Of a stretch of 64,000 nt of DNA, positions 1-9,275 are shown piece after piece. Source of the stretch: Bacteroidota bacterium (GTDB lineage: Bacteria; Bacteroidota; Bacteroidia; Flavobacteriales_D; Crocinitomicaceae). The translations under genes were made by a program, and so were the position numbers. Each line of letters begins with the position of its first letter. The stretch's first letter is position 1. The DNA is taken from the NCBI GenBank assembly GCA_016192075.1, contig JACPUU010000012.1, positions 682,001 through 746,000 on the forward strand, read 5' to 3'. The notes beneath the pieces are model-generated. The model was given only the letters and a program-made list of their open reading frames with translations, searched no databases and was not told the DNA's origin.

Positions 1-1
1 G

Positions 2-550
2 GAATATCACGGCAAAAATATTTCAGATGTGCTGAGCCTTTCGATTGATGACGCCATTGTATTTTTTGACGGCAAAACCGGGCTCGAACAAAAAATTGTA
101 GAACGTATTAAACCCCTTGCAGATCTTGGCCTGGGATACCTTACCCTGGGACAATCATCAAGCACGCTCAGCGGTGGTGAGGCGCAACGCATCAAACTGG
201 CATCTTTCTTAACCATTGGCCAAAAAAATCCGGACCCTACCCTCTTTATTTTTGATGAACCAACAACGGGGCTGCATTTTCATGACATTGATAAATTGCT
301 TATTGGTTTCAATGAACTCATCAAACTCGGACACTCCATACTGGTTATTGAACACAACATGGAGGTTATCAAATGTGCTGACTGGATTATAGACATTGGA
401 CCGGAAGGTGGTGTCAACGGTGGAAACATTGTTTTTGAAGGTACGCCGGAAGATCTTGCAAAAGATAAAAAATCATACACCTCTAAATTTTTAAAAGAGA
501 AACTGGAGGTAAAAGAACCGGCTAAATCAAAGCCCGTAGCTGCCCGCTGA
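2..550 (+). CDS. uvrA: UvrA excinuclease ATPase subunit, C-terminal fragment
   Basis: This is the last ~182 codons of UvrA, the damage-recognition ATPase of UvrABC nucleotide excision repair; the gene begins before the window and the frame is open from base 2. The fragment reads straight into the C-terminal ABC module. The ABC signature LSGGEAQRIKLAS is followed by Walker B LFIFDEPTTGLH, then the H-loop stretch LVIEHNMEVIKCADWIID and the UvrA-typical IGPEGG. The tail past the last conserved block is short and Lys/Pro-rich, as usual in Bacteroidota. A GTG at 29 is internal and not the start. A hairpin with a T tail follows the stop at 584-613. The family call is secure; only the N-terminal two thirds are unseen. 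Confidence 0.97.
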   Translation, partial: EYHGKNISDVLSLSIDDAIVFFDGKTGLEQKIVERIKPLADLGLGYLTLGQSSSTLSGGEAQRIKLASFLTIGQKNPDPTLFIFDEPTTGLHFHDIDKLLIGFNELIKLGHSILVIEHNMEVIKCADWIIDIGPEGGVNGGNIVFEGTPEDLAKDKKSYTSKFLKEKLEVKEPAKSKPVAAR

Positions 551-583
551 TTTTTTTGTGTTTCAATCCAACATCAGCGGCAT

Positions 584-613
584 TTTTCCGCGACAATCCG
601 CGGGAAAATTTTT
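584..613 (+). terminator. Rho-independent terminator after uvrA
   Basis: A stem TTTTCCGCG (584-592) pairs with CGCGGGAAAA (599-608, one bulged G) around a 6-base loop, and TTTTT follows at 609-613. It lies between uvrA and the convergent carotenoid gene and has the right polarity to end uvrA. Confidence 0.7.
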
Positions 614-653
614 AATCGCAGAATCATTTTTAAATAGTCTCTCGGAAAAAAAA

Positions 654-2135
654 CTAAAGCTCCCGCTGAATCAGCTGCGCAACAATTTTAGCTGATTTCA
701 AAACCAGTGGTATACCGCCACCGGGGTGAACTGTGCCACCGCAGAAATAGAGATTCGGGTATTTTCTGCTTTTGTTTCCATGTCTTTTTAACGCCGCCAG
801 TTTTCCGTTTGATGAGGCGCCATACAATGCCCCCATAAACGATCCGGTTTCCCGTTCAAATGATTTTGCATCACGGCAATATTCACATACAATGCGCGGG
901 CCAAGGTCTATGTTAAATTGCAGTTGAATACGGTCCAGAATTTTTTTCCGGATGCCTGCTATCTCTTCGGGCGTAGGCTGTTTTCCGGCCGGGGAATTTA
1001 CCATAACAAACCAGTTTTGTCCGCCTTCAGGAGCATCTGAAGGGTTTACGGCAGCTGAAATATGAATATAGATGGTTGGATCGTCCGGCAATTTGCCGGC
1101 GTCAAAAATCTGCTCAAATTCAGCCCGGTAATCTTCACTGAACAAAATAGTGTGTAAACCCAGTTCTGCCACGGCTTCTTTTATTCCCCAGTAAAACACA
1201 AGTCCTGAACTTGATCTTTCCTGTTTTACATAGCGGTTATACTTGCGTTCATCTTTCAGCAAATCACGGTAAAAAAGTAAATGATCCATAGCACAAACCA
1301 GCTTGTCAGGCCGCCATTCTGACGACGCACTTTTAAGCAGATACCCTTGTTGAAGGAGTTTTACAGATTCAATTGTTTCTTCAAACCGAAATTCTACTCC
1401 ACGCAAAAAAGCAAGGTGATACAGCGAGTCTGCCAGATCACGCATGCCGTTTACCGGAAAAAATGTACCGGTATTTTGTTCAAGGTGCGGAATCATGCTG
1501 TATAAGCCACTCATTTTGTAAGGACTTGAGCCATTATCTGTGCCAAACCGGTCAAAAATCTGAACCAGTTTCGGGTCTTTCAACGCAGCGTGATTGTACT
1601 GATGAAGCGTCTTTCGCATTTTTGCTGTCAGAAAATGCGGATACCGAAGCAGCAGATCTCTGCGGAACAAATCTTTCAACCCCACCAACGGATGATCAAT
1701 AAATGAATCACCTATCAGTTTATACGTTTCACGGCTTCGCTCCAGGTAGGTCATGGTTTTATAAGCAGCATCGGCATTGAAACCAGCGATAAGTTCGTGC
1801 TTTAGTTTTTCCTGATCATTCCAAAACCGGACAACGGATTTGTCTTTAAAATAATACGTACATGAAATATCATGCTTTTTGTATTTCAAATGTTCACGGG
1901 GATTTTCACCGCACAGCTCAAAAATTTCATCAAGCTCAGCAGGCATTGAAAAAAAAGACGGGCCTTTGTCCCAGCGATATCCTTTTTCAGAAAAATCAGT
2001 CATCATGCCACCATAAGTAGCATTTTTTTCAATTACGGTCACTCTGAATCCGGCCTGTCTCAAACGGATAGAAACAGCCAGACCTGCCAGCCCGGCTCCC
2101 AGCACAACAATATGTTTGGCGCCTGAACGGTTCAT
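654..2135 (-). CDS. CrtI/CrtD-family carotenoid desaturase
   Basis: A 493-residue FAD-dependent carotenoid desaturase of the phytoene-desaturase family. The N-terminus has the dinucleotide-binding motif VVLGAGLAGLAVSIRLRQAG (about residues 10-29) followed by the acidic end of the second strand (VIEKN). The C-terminus carries the family signature NLYFCGGTVHPGGGIPLVL. The GGSVHPGGG-like form recalls CrtD-type 1-hydroxycarotenoid 3,4-desaturases more than bacterial phytoene desaturases, but that subtype is an inference. The start ATG (2135) overlaps the idi stop in an ATGA, so the two are translationally coupled. idi supplies the isoprenoid precursor balance and this enzyme acts late in pigment synthesis. 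No crtB or crtY is nearby, so the rest of the pathway lies elsewhere. Confidence 0.88.
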   Translation of the reverse strand: MNRSGAKHIVVLGAGLAGLAVSIRLRQAGFRVTVIEKNATYGGMMTDFSEKGYRWDKGPSFFSMPAELDEIFELCGENPREHLKYKKHDISCTYYFKDKSVVRFWNDQEKLKHELIAGFNADAAYKTMTYLERSRETYKLIGDSFIDHPLVGLKDLFRRDLLLRYPHFLTAKMRKTLHQYNHAALKDPKLVQIFDRFGTDNGSSPYKMSGLYSMIPHLEQNTGTFFPVNGMRDLADSLYHLAFLRGVEFRFEETIESVKLLQQGYLLKSASSEWRPDKLVCAMDHLLFYRDLLKDERKYNRYVKQERSSSGLVFYWGIKEAVAELGLHTILFSEDYRAEFEQIFDAGKLPDDPTIYIHISAAVNPSDAPEGGQNWFVMVNSPAGKQPTPEEIAGIRKKILDRIQLQFNIDLGPRIVCEYCRDAKSFERETGSFMGALYGASSNGKLAALKRHGNKSRKYPNLYFCGGTVHPGGGIPLVLKSAKIVAQLIQREL

Positions 2136-2656
2136 TGTTTTGGCTGATTGAGTAAATGTGCTTTTACTTTTGAATAGATAATTTTAAACCATACCGTATA
2201 GTGATCAGGATTCACTAAAAGATCATGCTCCAGTTCTGCAAGGTCGGTAAATTTCCACGCGGTCACTTCTGTTTCATTAATGACCGGATGTTGATTGTAT
2301 GACCCAATGTAGACATGATCAAATTCATGTTCGGTGAGCCGTTGATCAACAGCTGCCTTGTAAATAAATGAGGTTACAAACATCAGCGGGGTGTCAAAGC
2401 CCATTTCTTCCTGCAGCCTTCGATGACAGGCACTTTCAATTGACTCACCCGGGGCAGGATGACTGCAGCAGGTATTGGTCCAGAGTCCGCCTGAATGGTA
2501 TTTATCAAAGGCGCGCTGCTGAAGCATTAACTGATTCTGATCATTAAAAATAAAGACCGAAAATGCACGGTGAAGTAAGCCTTTCTGATGAGCCTCCAGT
2601 TTTTCCAAAACCCCAACAGGCTGATCGTGTTCATTTACTAAAATAACAGTGTCCAT
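2132..2656 (-). CDS. idi: Isopentenyl-diphosphate delta-isomerase, type I
   Basis: A 174-residue Nudix-fold enzyme that interconverts isopentenyl and dimethylallyl diphosphate. The type I active-site Cys lies in TNTCCSHP (about residues 60-67), and the Nudix-like segment ACHRRLQEEMGF supplies metal-binding acidic residues. FDHVYIGSYN in the second half is also typical of the family. Length matches type I enzymes. The ATG at 2656 opens the operon; its stop overlaps the ATG of the downstream carotenoid desaturase by four bases. Isoprenoid precursor isomerisation plus desaturation point to carotenoid supply. Confidence 0.94.
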   Translation of the reverse strand: MDTVILVNEHDQPVGVLEKLEAHQKGLLHRAFSVFIFNDQNQLMLQQRAFDKYHSGGLWTNTCCSHPAPGESIESACHRRLQEEMGFDTPLMFVTSFIYKAAVDQRLTEHEFDHVYIGSYNQHPVINETEVTAWKFTDLAELEHDLLVNPDHYTVWFKIIYSKVKAHLLNQPKQ

Positions 2657-2988
2657 TGGTTTTCAACTAACAATTTTTACATATTTTTGACATTGCTGTC
2701 AATTGCAGGTACGCAAAAAGTATCTGTTTATTCTGCTTTCATCCGGACTGAAAGTCTGGCCTGAAAAAACGGGCATTCCTGCTGCGGCGAAGATACTGTA
2801 TTTCAGTACACAACAGCCATTTTTCACCCTTGCTTCATCCGTAATTTTTTCCGCTCATCCGAATTTTTCAACTGTTGCCGGAGCCCTGTTACTACAACAG
2901 CGATGCTGCAAAAAAAGCACCCGTTTTTTTGAAGCTCCAATAGCAAACATCTCCCTGTTACAACACCCTTGTGATACGAAACCTTTTT
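2657..2988. other. 332-bp intergenic region between idi and proC
   Basis: It must hold the promoter of idi on the minus strand. A plus-strand frame opens with TTG at 2703 and runs 104 codons into the 3' end of proC, but it has no recognisable domain and poor codon texture. No hairpin, repeat or RNA gene was recognised. Confidence 0.4.
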
Positions 2989-3777
2989 TTATTTCTCAAT
3001 TTTTTCAAATGATTTGACAATACCCTGAATCAGTGATGAACTGAATCCCTGGTGTTCCATCTCATTCAACCCGGTAATGGTACAGCCTTTTGGTGTGGTT
3101 ACTTTATCAATTTCCTGCTCAGGATGTGTGCCTTTTCGAAGCAACAATTCAGCTGCCCCTTTTACGGTTTGTGTTGTAATTTTGGTAGCGGTTGCGGCAT
3201 CAAAACCAATTTGAATTCCACCCTGAATCATGGCTCTTATAAAACGCAGAACATAAGCAATACCGCAAGCGCCCAAAATAGTGGCGGCCTCCATCAGGTT
3301 TTCATCAATCACAACCGTTTCACCAATTGTTTCAAAAATGGCAGACACCTCGGCCGTTTGCGCAGCAGAAGCATTTTTAGAACTGATGCAGGTAATTGAT
3401 TCACCAATTGAGCTGGCTGTATTAGGCATAACCCTGAAAACAGGAATGTCTTTTTTTATAGCAGCCTTTATCTGGTCTATACTTACCTCTGAAGCAACTG
3501 AAATAAGCACGTGCTCTTTTTTCAGCTGTGGCGCAATTTCACGCAGCAGTTCCACCACCCTATACGGCTTAACCGCAACAATGATAAACTTTGCATTTTT
3601 TACCGCTTTCAGGTTGTCTGATCCCACAACAACGCCTTTGCTTTCAAGCCCTTTCAATGATGCCGGATTGCGCCGCGTGGCATATAGTTTCCGGGTATTT
3701 TTTTTGTCTTTGGAAATTAATCCCTCAACAATGGAAAGACCAATGTTACCACACCCCAGAACTGCTATTGAACTCAT
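2989..3777 (-). CDS. proC: Pyrroline-5-carboxylate reductase
   Basis: A 262-residue enzyme for the last step of proline synthesis, NAD(P)H-dependent reduction of 1-pyrroline-5-carboxylate. It starts with the Rossmann motif VLGCGNIGLSIVEGL (residues 6-20). The middle has the family-typical FRVMPNTASSIGES, and the C-terminal family signature appears as VTTPKGCTITGLNEME. Length is standard. It is flanked by gaps on both sides and seems monocistronic. Confidence 0.95.
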   Translation of the reverse strand: MSSIAVLGCGNIGLSIVEGLISKDKKNTRKLYATRRNPASLKGLESKGVVVGSDNLKAVKNAKFIIVAVKPYRVVELLREIAPQLKKEHVLISVASEVSIDQIKAAIKKDIPVFRVMPNTASSIGESITCISSKNASAAQTAEVSAIFETIGETVVIDENLMEAATILGACGIAYVLRFIRAMIQGGIQIGFDAATATKITTQTVKGAAELLLRKGTHPEQEIDKVTTPKGCTITGLNEMEHQGFSSSLIQGIVKSFEKIEK

Positions 3778-3917
3778 AAAAAAAATTAAAAATTCAAAGC
3801 TACATCAAATTGATGAGCCGATGACAGAAATGAGGTGGCTGTTTTTGGGTGCAACTTAAGTTTTCCAATCAGGGCTTCATTGGCAGCAGTTGTCTGCCGG
3901 GTTTTGAAGAGCCGGCT

Positions 3918-4607
3918 TTACTCTTTATCAGTCTTCTGTAACGCTCTCTTTTTCTCGCGCTCTTGCTGCTTTTTGGCTTTTTCACGCTCTTTATACTGTT
4001 CTTTGCGTTCACGGTCTTTCTGCTGTTCCACTTTATATTCCTGCTTATCCAAAATAATAACCTCATTGTTGAAAGGCACAACACCGCTTTGAATGTCGCG
4101 GATCACGTGCTCGGCTATCTTGTCAGTCCCTAACGGATCAAACTGAATTTTAATGTCCTGATCCCAGAGTTTACCCATCATTTCAAATATCTCAGCATTC
4201 TTTTTACCGCGATAGGCTTCAGCAATCTGGTAAACTGTCAAACCGGTTTCACGGTGCACCAGTTTCATCAGCATAATACCTTCAGAGGTATACAACTCAT
4301 AAAAAACATATTTGAATTCATCTTTCAGATTCTGGTATGAATCCTTCAGGTATTGATTCTGCTTTCTTCTTTTTTCAATTGCAGCTACATTATTGGTGAT
4401 CTGATCAAGTATATCAGCCGCATAAAGGGCATAGGGATAAACCTTTACAATTGTTCTTTTCAGCATATTGTATTGGCGCATGTAGTCTTTGGTATAAACC
4501 GCAACAGGGGCTGAACTGTATTCAGGCATTGAGTCTGATTGAATGACGGATTGTGTTAAACCCGTCATACCGCACCAAACCAGGAGTATAGATACGATTA
4601 GTTTCAT
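3918..4607 (-). CDS. DUF4294 family secreted protein
   Basis: A 229-residue protein with an N-terminal signal peptide (MKLIVSILLVWCGMTGLTQS). The central part, from about residue 38 to 185, resembles DUF4294, a family almost confined to Bacteroidota: KDYMRQYNMLKRTIVKVYPY, then VFYELYTSEGIMLMKLVHRE and TGLTVYQIAEAYRGKKNAE. The C-terminal ~40 residues are a highly charged Lys/Glu/Arg tract, probably an extended helix. Its function is unknown. It is commonly found as a single gene and stands alone here. An ATG further upstream in another frame was not used. Confidence 0.82.
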   Translation of the reverse strand: MKLIVSILLVWCGMTGLTQSVIQSDSMPEYSSAPVAVYTKDYMRQYNMLKRTIVKVYPYALYAADILDQITNNVAAIEKRRKQNQYLKDSYQNLKDEFKYVFYELYTSEGIMLMKLVHRETGLTVYQIAEAYRGKKNAEIFEMMGKLWDQDIKIQFDPLGTDKIAEHVIRDIQSGVVPFNNEVIILDKQEYKVEQQKDRERKEQYKEREKAKKQQEREKKRALQKTDKE

Positions 4608-4799
4608 GACTATTCAGTAACGGCAAATTTTGTACCATATTGCGGGGCGTGCTGCTGCATAAGGTATACTGTATTTGCATCAGGCAATCTTTTTGCCGGC
4701 ACTGCGCCGGCAACCCGTTCGTGTACTTATCTGCCAATTAATAGTATAATTTACGATTTTTTTTTCTAAAATTGTTGTGCGTTTACATAATCTTAACAC

Positions 4800-5237
4800 A
4801 TGCGTCCAGTTATCATTCTTTCAATTGCCTCTGTTTTTTTCGCTATCAGTTCATGCTGCTATTGCGGTAATAAGGATGCAGAAACTGCAGGACACGACTC
4901 ACTTCACCACGACACGTTAACACAGGAAGTGCTTTTGGATTCCAACTACATAGATACCGGCGGTTATGTGAATGACACGCTGGCCAATCAAAACGAAATT
5001 GAAGCCAAATATGGCGTTCAATGGGATTTCTGTGATTGCGTTGTGAAAAATGATTCCATTGAAAAAGCAATCATGAATACCGAAGATGAAGCTCAAATTG
5101 ACCTCATTCTGATTCGTATGGATGAAGTAGACCAGCATTGTAAAGCCATGCTGGCACAACCCAATGTAACACCTGAACAGCGTGACAAACATGCGCGCAA
5201 AGTGCGTAAGTGTTTAAAAGAAGCGGGAGTATTGTAG
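4800..5237 (+). CDS. Small putative lipoprotein, function unknown
   Basis: A 145-residue protein starting with a lipoprotein-like signal: MRPVIILSIASVFFAISSC, with Cys 19, 20 and 22 as candidate lipidation sites. The mature part is acidic at first (Asp/His/Thr-rich linker), then has WDFCDCVVKNDSIEKA and a C-terminal helix-rich part with VDQHCKAML and RKVRKCLKEAG. The spaced Cys residues could form disulfides or bind metal. No family is recognised. It is the only plus-strand gene between uvrA and the DinB gene. Confidence 0.7.
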   Translation: MRPVIILSIASVFFAISSCCYCGNKDAETAGHDSLHHDTLTQEVLLDSNYIDTGGYVNDTLANQNEIEAKYGVQWDFCDCVVKNDSIEKAIMNTEDEAQIDLILIRMDEVDQHCKAMLAQPNVTPEQRDKHARKVRKCLKEAGVL

Positions 5238-5290
5238 TTTTGCAGAGCGATTTTTTTAGCCTCTTACCTGCTTTTACAGATTCTGTAATT

Positions 5291-5971
5291 TCAATTGATA
5301 TTCAACCGGAGTGCCACACCCGGCGTTGTATAATTCAACATGGTTGGTGACCAGCTGAACGTTAAATCTTCAGAGACATCAAATGTTACAAAGTGACCGT
5401 CTACAAGTGCTTCTACTACCTGCAGCCCCCAGATTGCCATAAAACCAAATGCAAGCATGTCACGGCGTTTGGCGGCATCATCAAACCCTAAATAGGAAAC
5501 GCCGCCTACAACGTTTCCACTCAATAATTCAGAATCACTCCAGGTATTGTACTCAGGGTATAAAAACTGGTTCGGGTTCTCTTGCCTGAAAATCCACTCT
5601 GCTTTTAAAGCCCTTGCGGTAGCAAGATTTTGATAAAAATAATAACCGGTAACACCGAGTGCACCATAAATAATGGGAGCTTTCCACCAGGCCCGGTGCC
5701 TTTTGTCCTGAACCCTGCGGTATCCTATTTCATTGTAAATCTGACCGGCGCCCGGCAGGCAGGCTGACCAAATGGTGGCACGTTTCCAGGAATGATGATA
5801 CGATGTATCAGCAACAAAGGGTAAAGTGTCTCTGGCAATAAAAAGTGAATGCGTATCCAACGAATTAGTTGTGTATACACTGTCAGACGCTGAAACACTC
5901 CCAATAGCCATGGGGGTAGCATGACTGCTCAAAACAAAAAATACAGTAATCAGAACAAAGAAATTACGCAT
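5291..5971 (-). CDS. DUF5683 family membrane or secreted protein
   Basis: The ATG at 5971 gives 226 residues starting with a signal peptide (MRNFFVLITVFFVLSSHA). It overlaps the parB stop by 8 bases, which argues for this start over an upstream frame opening inside parB. The DUF5683-like core starts near residue 60 with the hallmark WSACLPGAGQIYN, followed by WWKAPIIYGALGVTGYYFYQ, and ends with FGFMAIWGLQVVEALVDGHF. The family is Bacteroidota-specific, predicted to be envelope-located, and is often linked to parA-parB, as here. Its function is unknown. Confidence 0.85.
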   Translation of the reverse strand: MRNFFVLITVFFVLSSHATPMAIGSVSASDSVYTTNSLDTHSLFIARDTLPFVADTSYHHSWKRATIWSACLPGAGQIYNEIGYRRVQDKRHRAWWKAPIIYGALGVTGYYFYQNLATARALKAEWIFRQENPNQFLYPEYNTWSDSELLSGNVVGGVSYLGFDDAAKRRDMLAFGFMAIWGLQVVEALVDGHFVTFDVSEDLTFSWSPTMLNYTTPGVALRLNIN

Positions 5972-6911
5972 TGACAGTTGCTGTAGAATTTCCAATGGCG
6001 TCGATAATCCGATCCAATTGTTCCTGCGAGTCAAAGGTAATAACGATTTTACCACGGCCTTTAGTATCTGCTGAAATAGCAACTTTGGTTGAAAGGTTTT
6101 CAGCCAGCCTGTTTTTAAACTCCACTATGGCCGGGCTAAGTTCAGCGTTTTGCGATTTTTCAGCCGAATCAATGATTTCTTCCAGCTTTGGTTTTTCTTC
6201 TTTAGCCTCAGGCGCACGCTGACCTTTGATCAGGGCCTCTACATCACGCACTGAAAGTTCGTCCGCCACAATTTGTTTAAAGAGGTTTACCTGGGTTTCT
6301 TCATCACCGGCATTTACCAGCGCACGCGCATGCCCCATGGTAATTAACCCTTCACGAATTCCGATCTGAATAGCTGCAGGTAATTTTAAAAGGCGCAAAA
6401 AGTTGGCAATGTTAGAACGGCTTTTACCCAGTTTCTGACTGAGTTGTTCCTGGGTGAGATCACACTCATCCAGCAACCGCTGATAAGACAAGGATACCTC
6501 AATGGCATTGAGATCTTCACGCTGAATGTTTTCAACCAGTGCCATTTCAAGCATGTTCTGATCGTTGGCAATACGAATGTAACAAGGCACTTCTTCCAAA
6601 CCTGCCAGTTGTGATGCCCTGAAACGGCGTTCGCCTGAAATAAGCTGGTATTTATCACGTCCTAATTTACGAACGGTGAGTGGCTGAATAATGCCATGTT
6701 CTTTGATTGACTCACTCAACTCCTGCAACGCTGCTTCTTCAAAATTGCTGCGCGGATTGAATGGATTTGCTTCAATCTGAGAGATGGAAAGCGACGAAAT
6801 AGACCCCACGGTCTGTCCACCGGCTACTCCAATGTTTTTGGTTGTAATATCGGTATTCGAATTCTCTAACAAGGCACTCAAACCTCTTCCTAAAGCCCTT
6901 TTCTTGCTCAT
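5964..6911 (-). CDS. parB: Chromosome partitioning protein ParB
   Basis: A 315-residue centromere-binding CTPase clamp. The N-terminus MSKKRALGRGLSALLENSN is the typical ParA-stimulating segment. The ParB/Srx domain (about 40-130) has ANPFNPR, EHGIIQPLTV and the CTP-binding box GERRFRAS. The helix-turn-helix that reads parS is at about 150-180 (LTQEQLSQKLGKSRSNIANF). A C-terminal dimerisation segment follows a charged linker. It lies 13 bases downstream of parA in the usual parAB order, then DUF5683. No perfect parS palindrome was spotted by eye. Confidence 0.96.
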   Translation of the reverse strand: MSKKRALGRGLSALLENSNTDITTKNIGVAGGQTVGSISSLSISQIEANPFNPRSNFEEAALQELSESIKEHGIIQPLTVRKLGRDKYQLISGERRFRASQLAGLEEVPCYIRIANDQNMLEMALVENIQREDLNAIEVSLSYQRLLDECDLTQEQLSQKLGKSRSNIANFLRLLKLPAAIQIGIREGLITMGHARALVNAGDEETQVNLFKQIVADELSVRDVEALIKGQRAPEAKEEKPKLEEIIDSAEKSQNAELSPAIVEFKNRLAENLSTKVAISADTKGRGKIVITFDSQEQLDRIIDAIGNSTATVNA

Positions 6912-6924
6912 TGTAAACCAGAAT

Positions 6925-7725
6925 TTATATTAATTGTTTGTCTTTGTTTTTCATTTTGGTGAGGTCATTTTTCTGAAGAACTTCACGTGCAAAATTGAGG
7001 TAATTGATAGCACCTTTGCAGGTGGCATCGTGCATAATGATGGTTTCACCAAAACTTGGAGCCTCACTCAGGCGGGTGTTGCGGTGAATAATGGTATCAA
7101 AAACCAGTTCCTGAAAATGCGTTTTTACTTCATCCACAACCTGGTTAGCCAGGCGCAGGCGGGTGTCATACATGGTGAGTACAATACCTTCAATATCCAG
7201 TTCTTCATTCAATCTTCCCTGAACAATTTTGATGGTGTTCAGCAATTTTCCAAGTCCTTCAAGCGCAAAATATTCACACTGTACCGGAATAATAACCGAA
7301 TCAGCTGAGGTGAGTGCATTAACGGTAATCAGGCCCAGTGAAGGTGAACAGTCAATAATAATGAAATCGTAATCGTCTTTAATTTTATCAAGCGCCATTT
7401 TAAGGCGATGTTCCCGGTTGGGCATGTTAATCATTTCCAGTTCAGCACCTACCAGGTCAATGTGTGCCGGTATCAGGTCAAGGTTAGGATTTTCTGTTGC
7501 CAGAATAAGTTGCCGCGGATCAATTTCATTAATGAGGCAGTCGTAAATGTTGGTGGTAATATTTTTTGGGTCAAGACCCAGACCCGAAGTTGCATTTGCC
7601 TGGGGATCAGCATCCACAACCAACGTTTTATATTCCAACACTCCAAAAGCAGCCCCCAGGTTGATTGCTGTGGTGGTTTTGCCTACTCCTCCTTTTTGAT
7701 TGGTGACCGCGATAATTTTTCCCAT
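6925..7725 (-). CDS. parA: Chromosome partitioning ATPase ParA/Soj
   Basis: The ATG at 7725 gives MGKIIAVTNQKGGVGKTT, the standard ParA opening, so an in-frame TTG ten codons upstream is not needed. The deviant Walker A motif KGGVGKTT carries the signature Lys. The A' segment is DADPQANATSG, and Walker B is FIIIDCSPSLG near residue 120. Length is about 266 residues, normal for small chromosomal ParA proteins that bind DNA nonspecifically and move ParB-parS complexes. It forms an operon with parB and the DUF5683 gene. Confidence 0.96.
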   Translation of the reverse strand: MGKIIAVTNQKGGVGKTTTAINLGAAFGVLEYKTLVVDADPQANATSGLGLDPKNITTNIYDCLINEIDPRQLILATENPNLDLIPAHIDLVGAELEMINMPNREHRLKMALDKIKDDYDFIIIDCSPSLGLITVNALTSADSVIIPVQCEYFALEGLGKLLNTIKIVQGRLNEELDIEGIVLTMYDTRLRLANQVVDEVKTHFQELVFDTIIHRNTRLSEAPSFGETIIMHDATCKGAINYLNFAREVLQKNDLTKMKNKDKQLI

Positions 7726-7799
7726 GATTTTAGCTCCGTTTTTACCGAACCTCAAAGATACCCATTTTCCACAAAATCTCCGGAATTGTTGAAAACTTA

Positions 7800-9275
7800 T
7801 TAACCCCTTGTGGATTCGGTGATTGAGTAAAGAAAAACGCTTAAAAACCCGAGGGCTGCCATGGAATGAAACGGAATCATTCCATAAACTTCTGACTGGA
7901 TTCCGATAACGATACCGGAACAGAAAAACAGGAACAAAACAAACTCTATCCAGGTTGAAAGTTTAATACCTGAACTAAGATAGGCATTTGTTTTCCAGCG
8001 TGATTTAGCCCCGTTACCGGTATTAAACTTAGGGGTACGCACAAAAGCCGTTTTTTTTCCAAAATACCCCTGTAACACCGCAACGGTGTTATGGTATGAA
8101 AGTCCCATGGAAACAACCAGGAACTGAAAAAACCGGAAAACGAACAAAGGCCCGCGGAGTATTGGATATGTTGTTTTTTCGCGGAATGATACGGCATAAT
8201 AAAACATCAGAAACAGGGTGCTGATAAAAAAGACAGAGGCATAATTCAGCCAGGCAGAAACCATGGAGTTAACTGTTACGAGGTAAACGAGCACCACACT
8301 TGATAAAGACAAGAGCAATACAAAAACAAAAACAGAACTATTGAAAAGGTGTGCCAGCCCGTTAATACGCTCTGAAAAACGCAAACCGGGTGTTTGAATC
8401 AACCTGCCCGACATTTTTTTAAACGTCTCTGCCCCACCCTTGGTCCACCTGAACTGCTGTGACTTGAGGGCTGACATGGCAACCGGCAGTTCAGCCGGAG
8501 ATCCGACATCTTCACGGTAAATAAATTTCCAGCCTTTCATTTGGGCGCGGTAACTCAAATCCAGATCTTCTGTCAGCGTATCAGCCTCCCAGCCCCCGGC
8601 ATTTTCAATGGTTTTGCGGCGCCAAACACCAGCCGTTCCATTAAAATTAATGAAAAATCCGTTTACATTTCTTCCCACCTGTTCAACGCTGAAGTGTGCA
8701 TCCAGCGCAAATGCCTGAAGCTTTGTGAGCACTGAAAAATTGCGATTGAGATGCTCCCAGTGTGTTTGTACAACGCCCACTTTTTCATCCGCAAAAAAGG
8801 GAATTGTTTTTTTCAGAAACTGCGGATCAGGTACAAAATCTGCATCGAAAATAACAATGAATTCTCCGCGGCAAAGTGCTAAACCGTGTTTTAAAGCCCC
8901 TGCCTTATACCCTTCACGTGCAGGCCTCCTTACAATGTTCACCATAACGCCTGCTGACTGCAGATCAGTTACTGTTTTATCAACAAGGGCACTGGTTTCA
9001 TCGGTACTATCATCCAGTACCTGAATTTCAAGTTTTTCTGCAGGCCAGTCCATTTGCACAGTGCACTGTAAAAGGCGCTCTACCACATATTTTTCATTGT
9101 AAATGGGCAGCTGAATGGTTACAAACGGAAATTCCCCGCTGATTTGAGGTGGCAGCGTCGCTTTCTTTTTCCGGAACCACAGATAGGATACAGCGAGCGA
9201 AAACTGAATCACCGCATAGAAAAAAATCACCAGCAGTGAAAGCCCGTAAAGACCGATGATAATTGCGCCAACCAC
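7800..9275 (-). CDS. Membrane family-2 glycosyltransferase, cellulose-synthase-like
   Basis: A 491-residue processive-type GT2 enzyme. One transmembrane helix (about 5-33) precedes a cytosolic catalytic domain with the expected motifs: DD at 88-89 (LDDSTDET), DAD at 144-146, TED at 235-237 (TLTEDLDLSYR) and the QxxRW box at 273-277 (QQFRWTKGG). Several C-terminal membrane helices follow (about 310-395 and 440-485). This layout is shared with bacterial beta-glucan and mannan synthases. The donor and product cannot be told from sequence, and no BcsB-like partner is present. GTG start at 9275, overlapping the stop of the next GT2 gene by one base. Confidence 0.88.
   Translation of the reverse strand: MVGAIIIGLYGLSLLVIFFYAVIQFSLAVSYLWFRKKKATLPPQISGEFPFVTIQLPIYNEKYVVERLLQCTVQMDWPAEKLEIQVLDDSTDETSALVDKTVTDLQSAGVMVNIVRRPAREGYKAGALKHGLALCRGEFIVIFDADFVPDPQFLKKTIPFFADEKVGVVQTHWEHLNRNFSVLTKLQAFALDAHFSVEQVGRNVNGFFINFNGTAGVWRRKTIENAGGWEADTLTEDLDLSYRAQMKGWKFIYREDVGSPAELPVAMSALKSQQFRWTKGGAETFKKMSGRLIQTPGLRFSERINGLAHLFNSSVFVFVLLLSLSSVVLVYLVTVNSMVSAWLNYASVFFISTLFLMFYYAVSFREKTTYPILRGPLFVFRFFQFLVVSMGLSYHNTVAVLQGYFGKKTAFVRTPKFNTGNGAKSRWKTNAYLSSGIKLSTWIEFVLFLFFCSGIVIGIQSEVYGMIPFHSMAALGFLSVFLYSITESTRG

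Noticed and set aside
2703-3017. 104-codon plus-strand frame between idi and proC
   Set aside because: TTG start, no domain, runs into the 3' end of proC on the opposite strand, and its composition looks like noncoding DNA.
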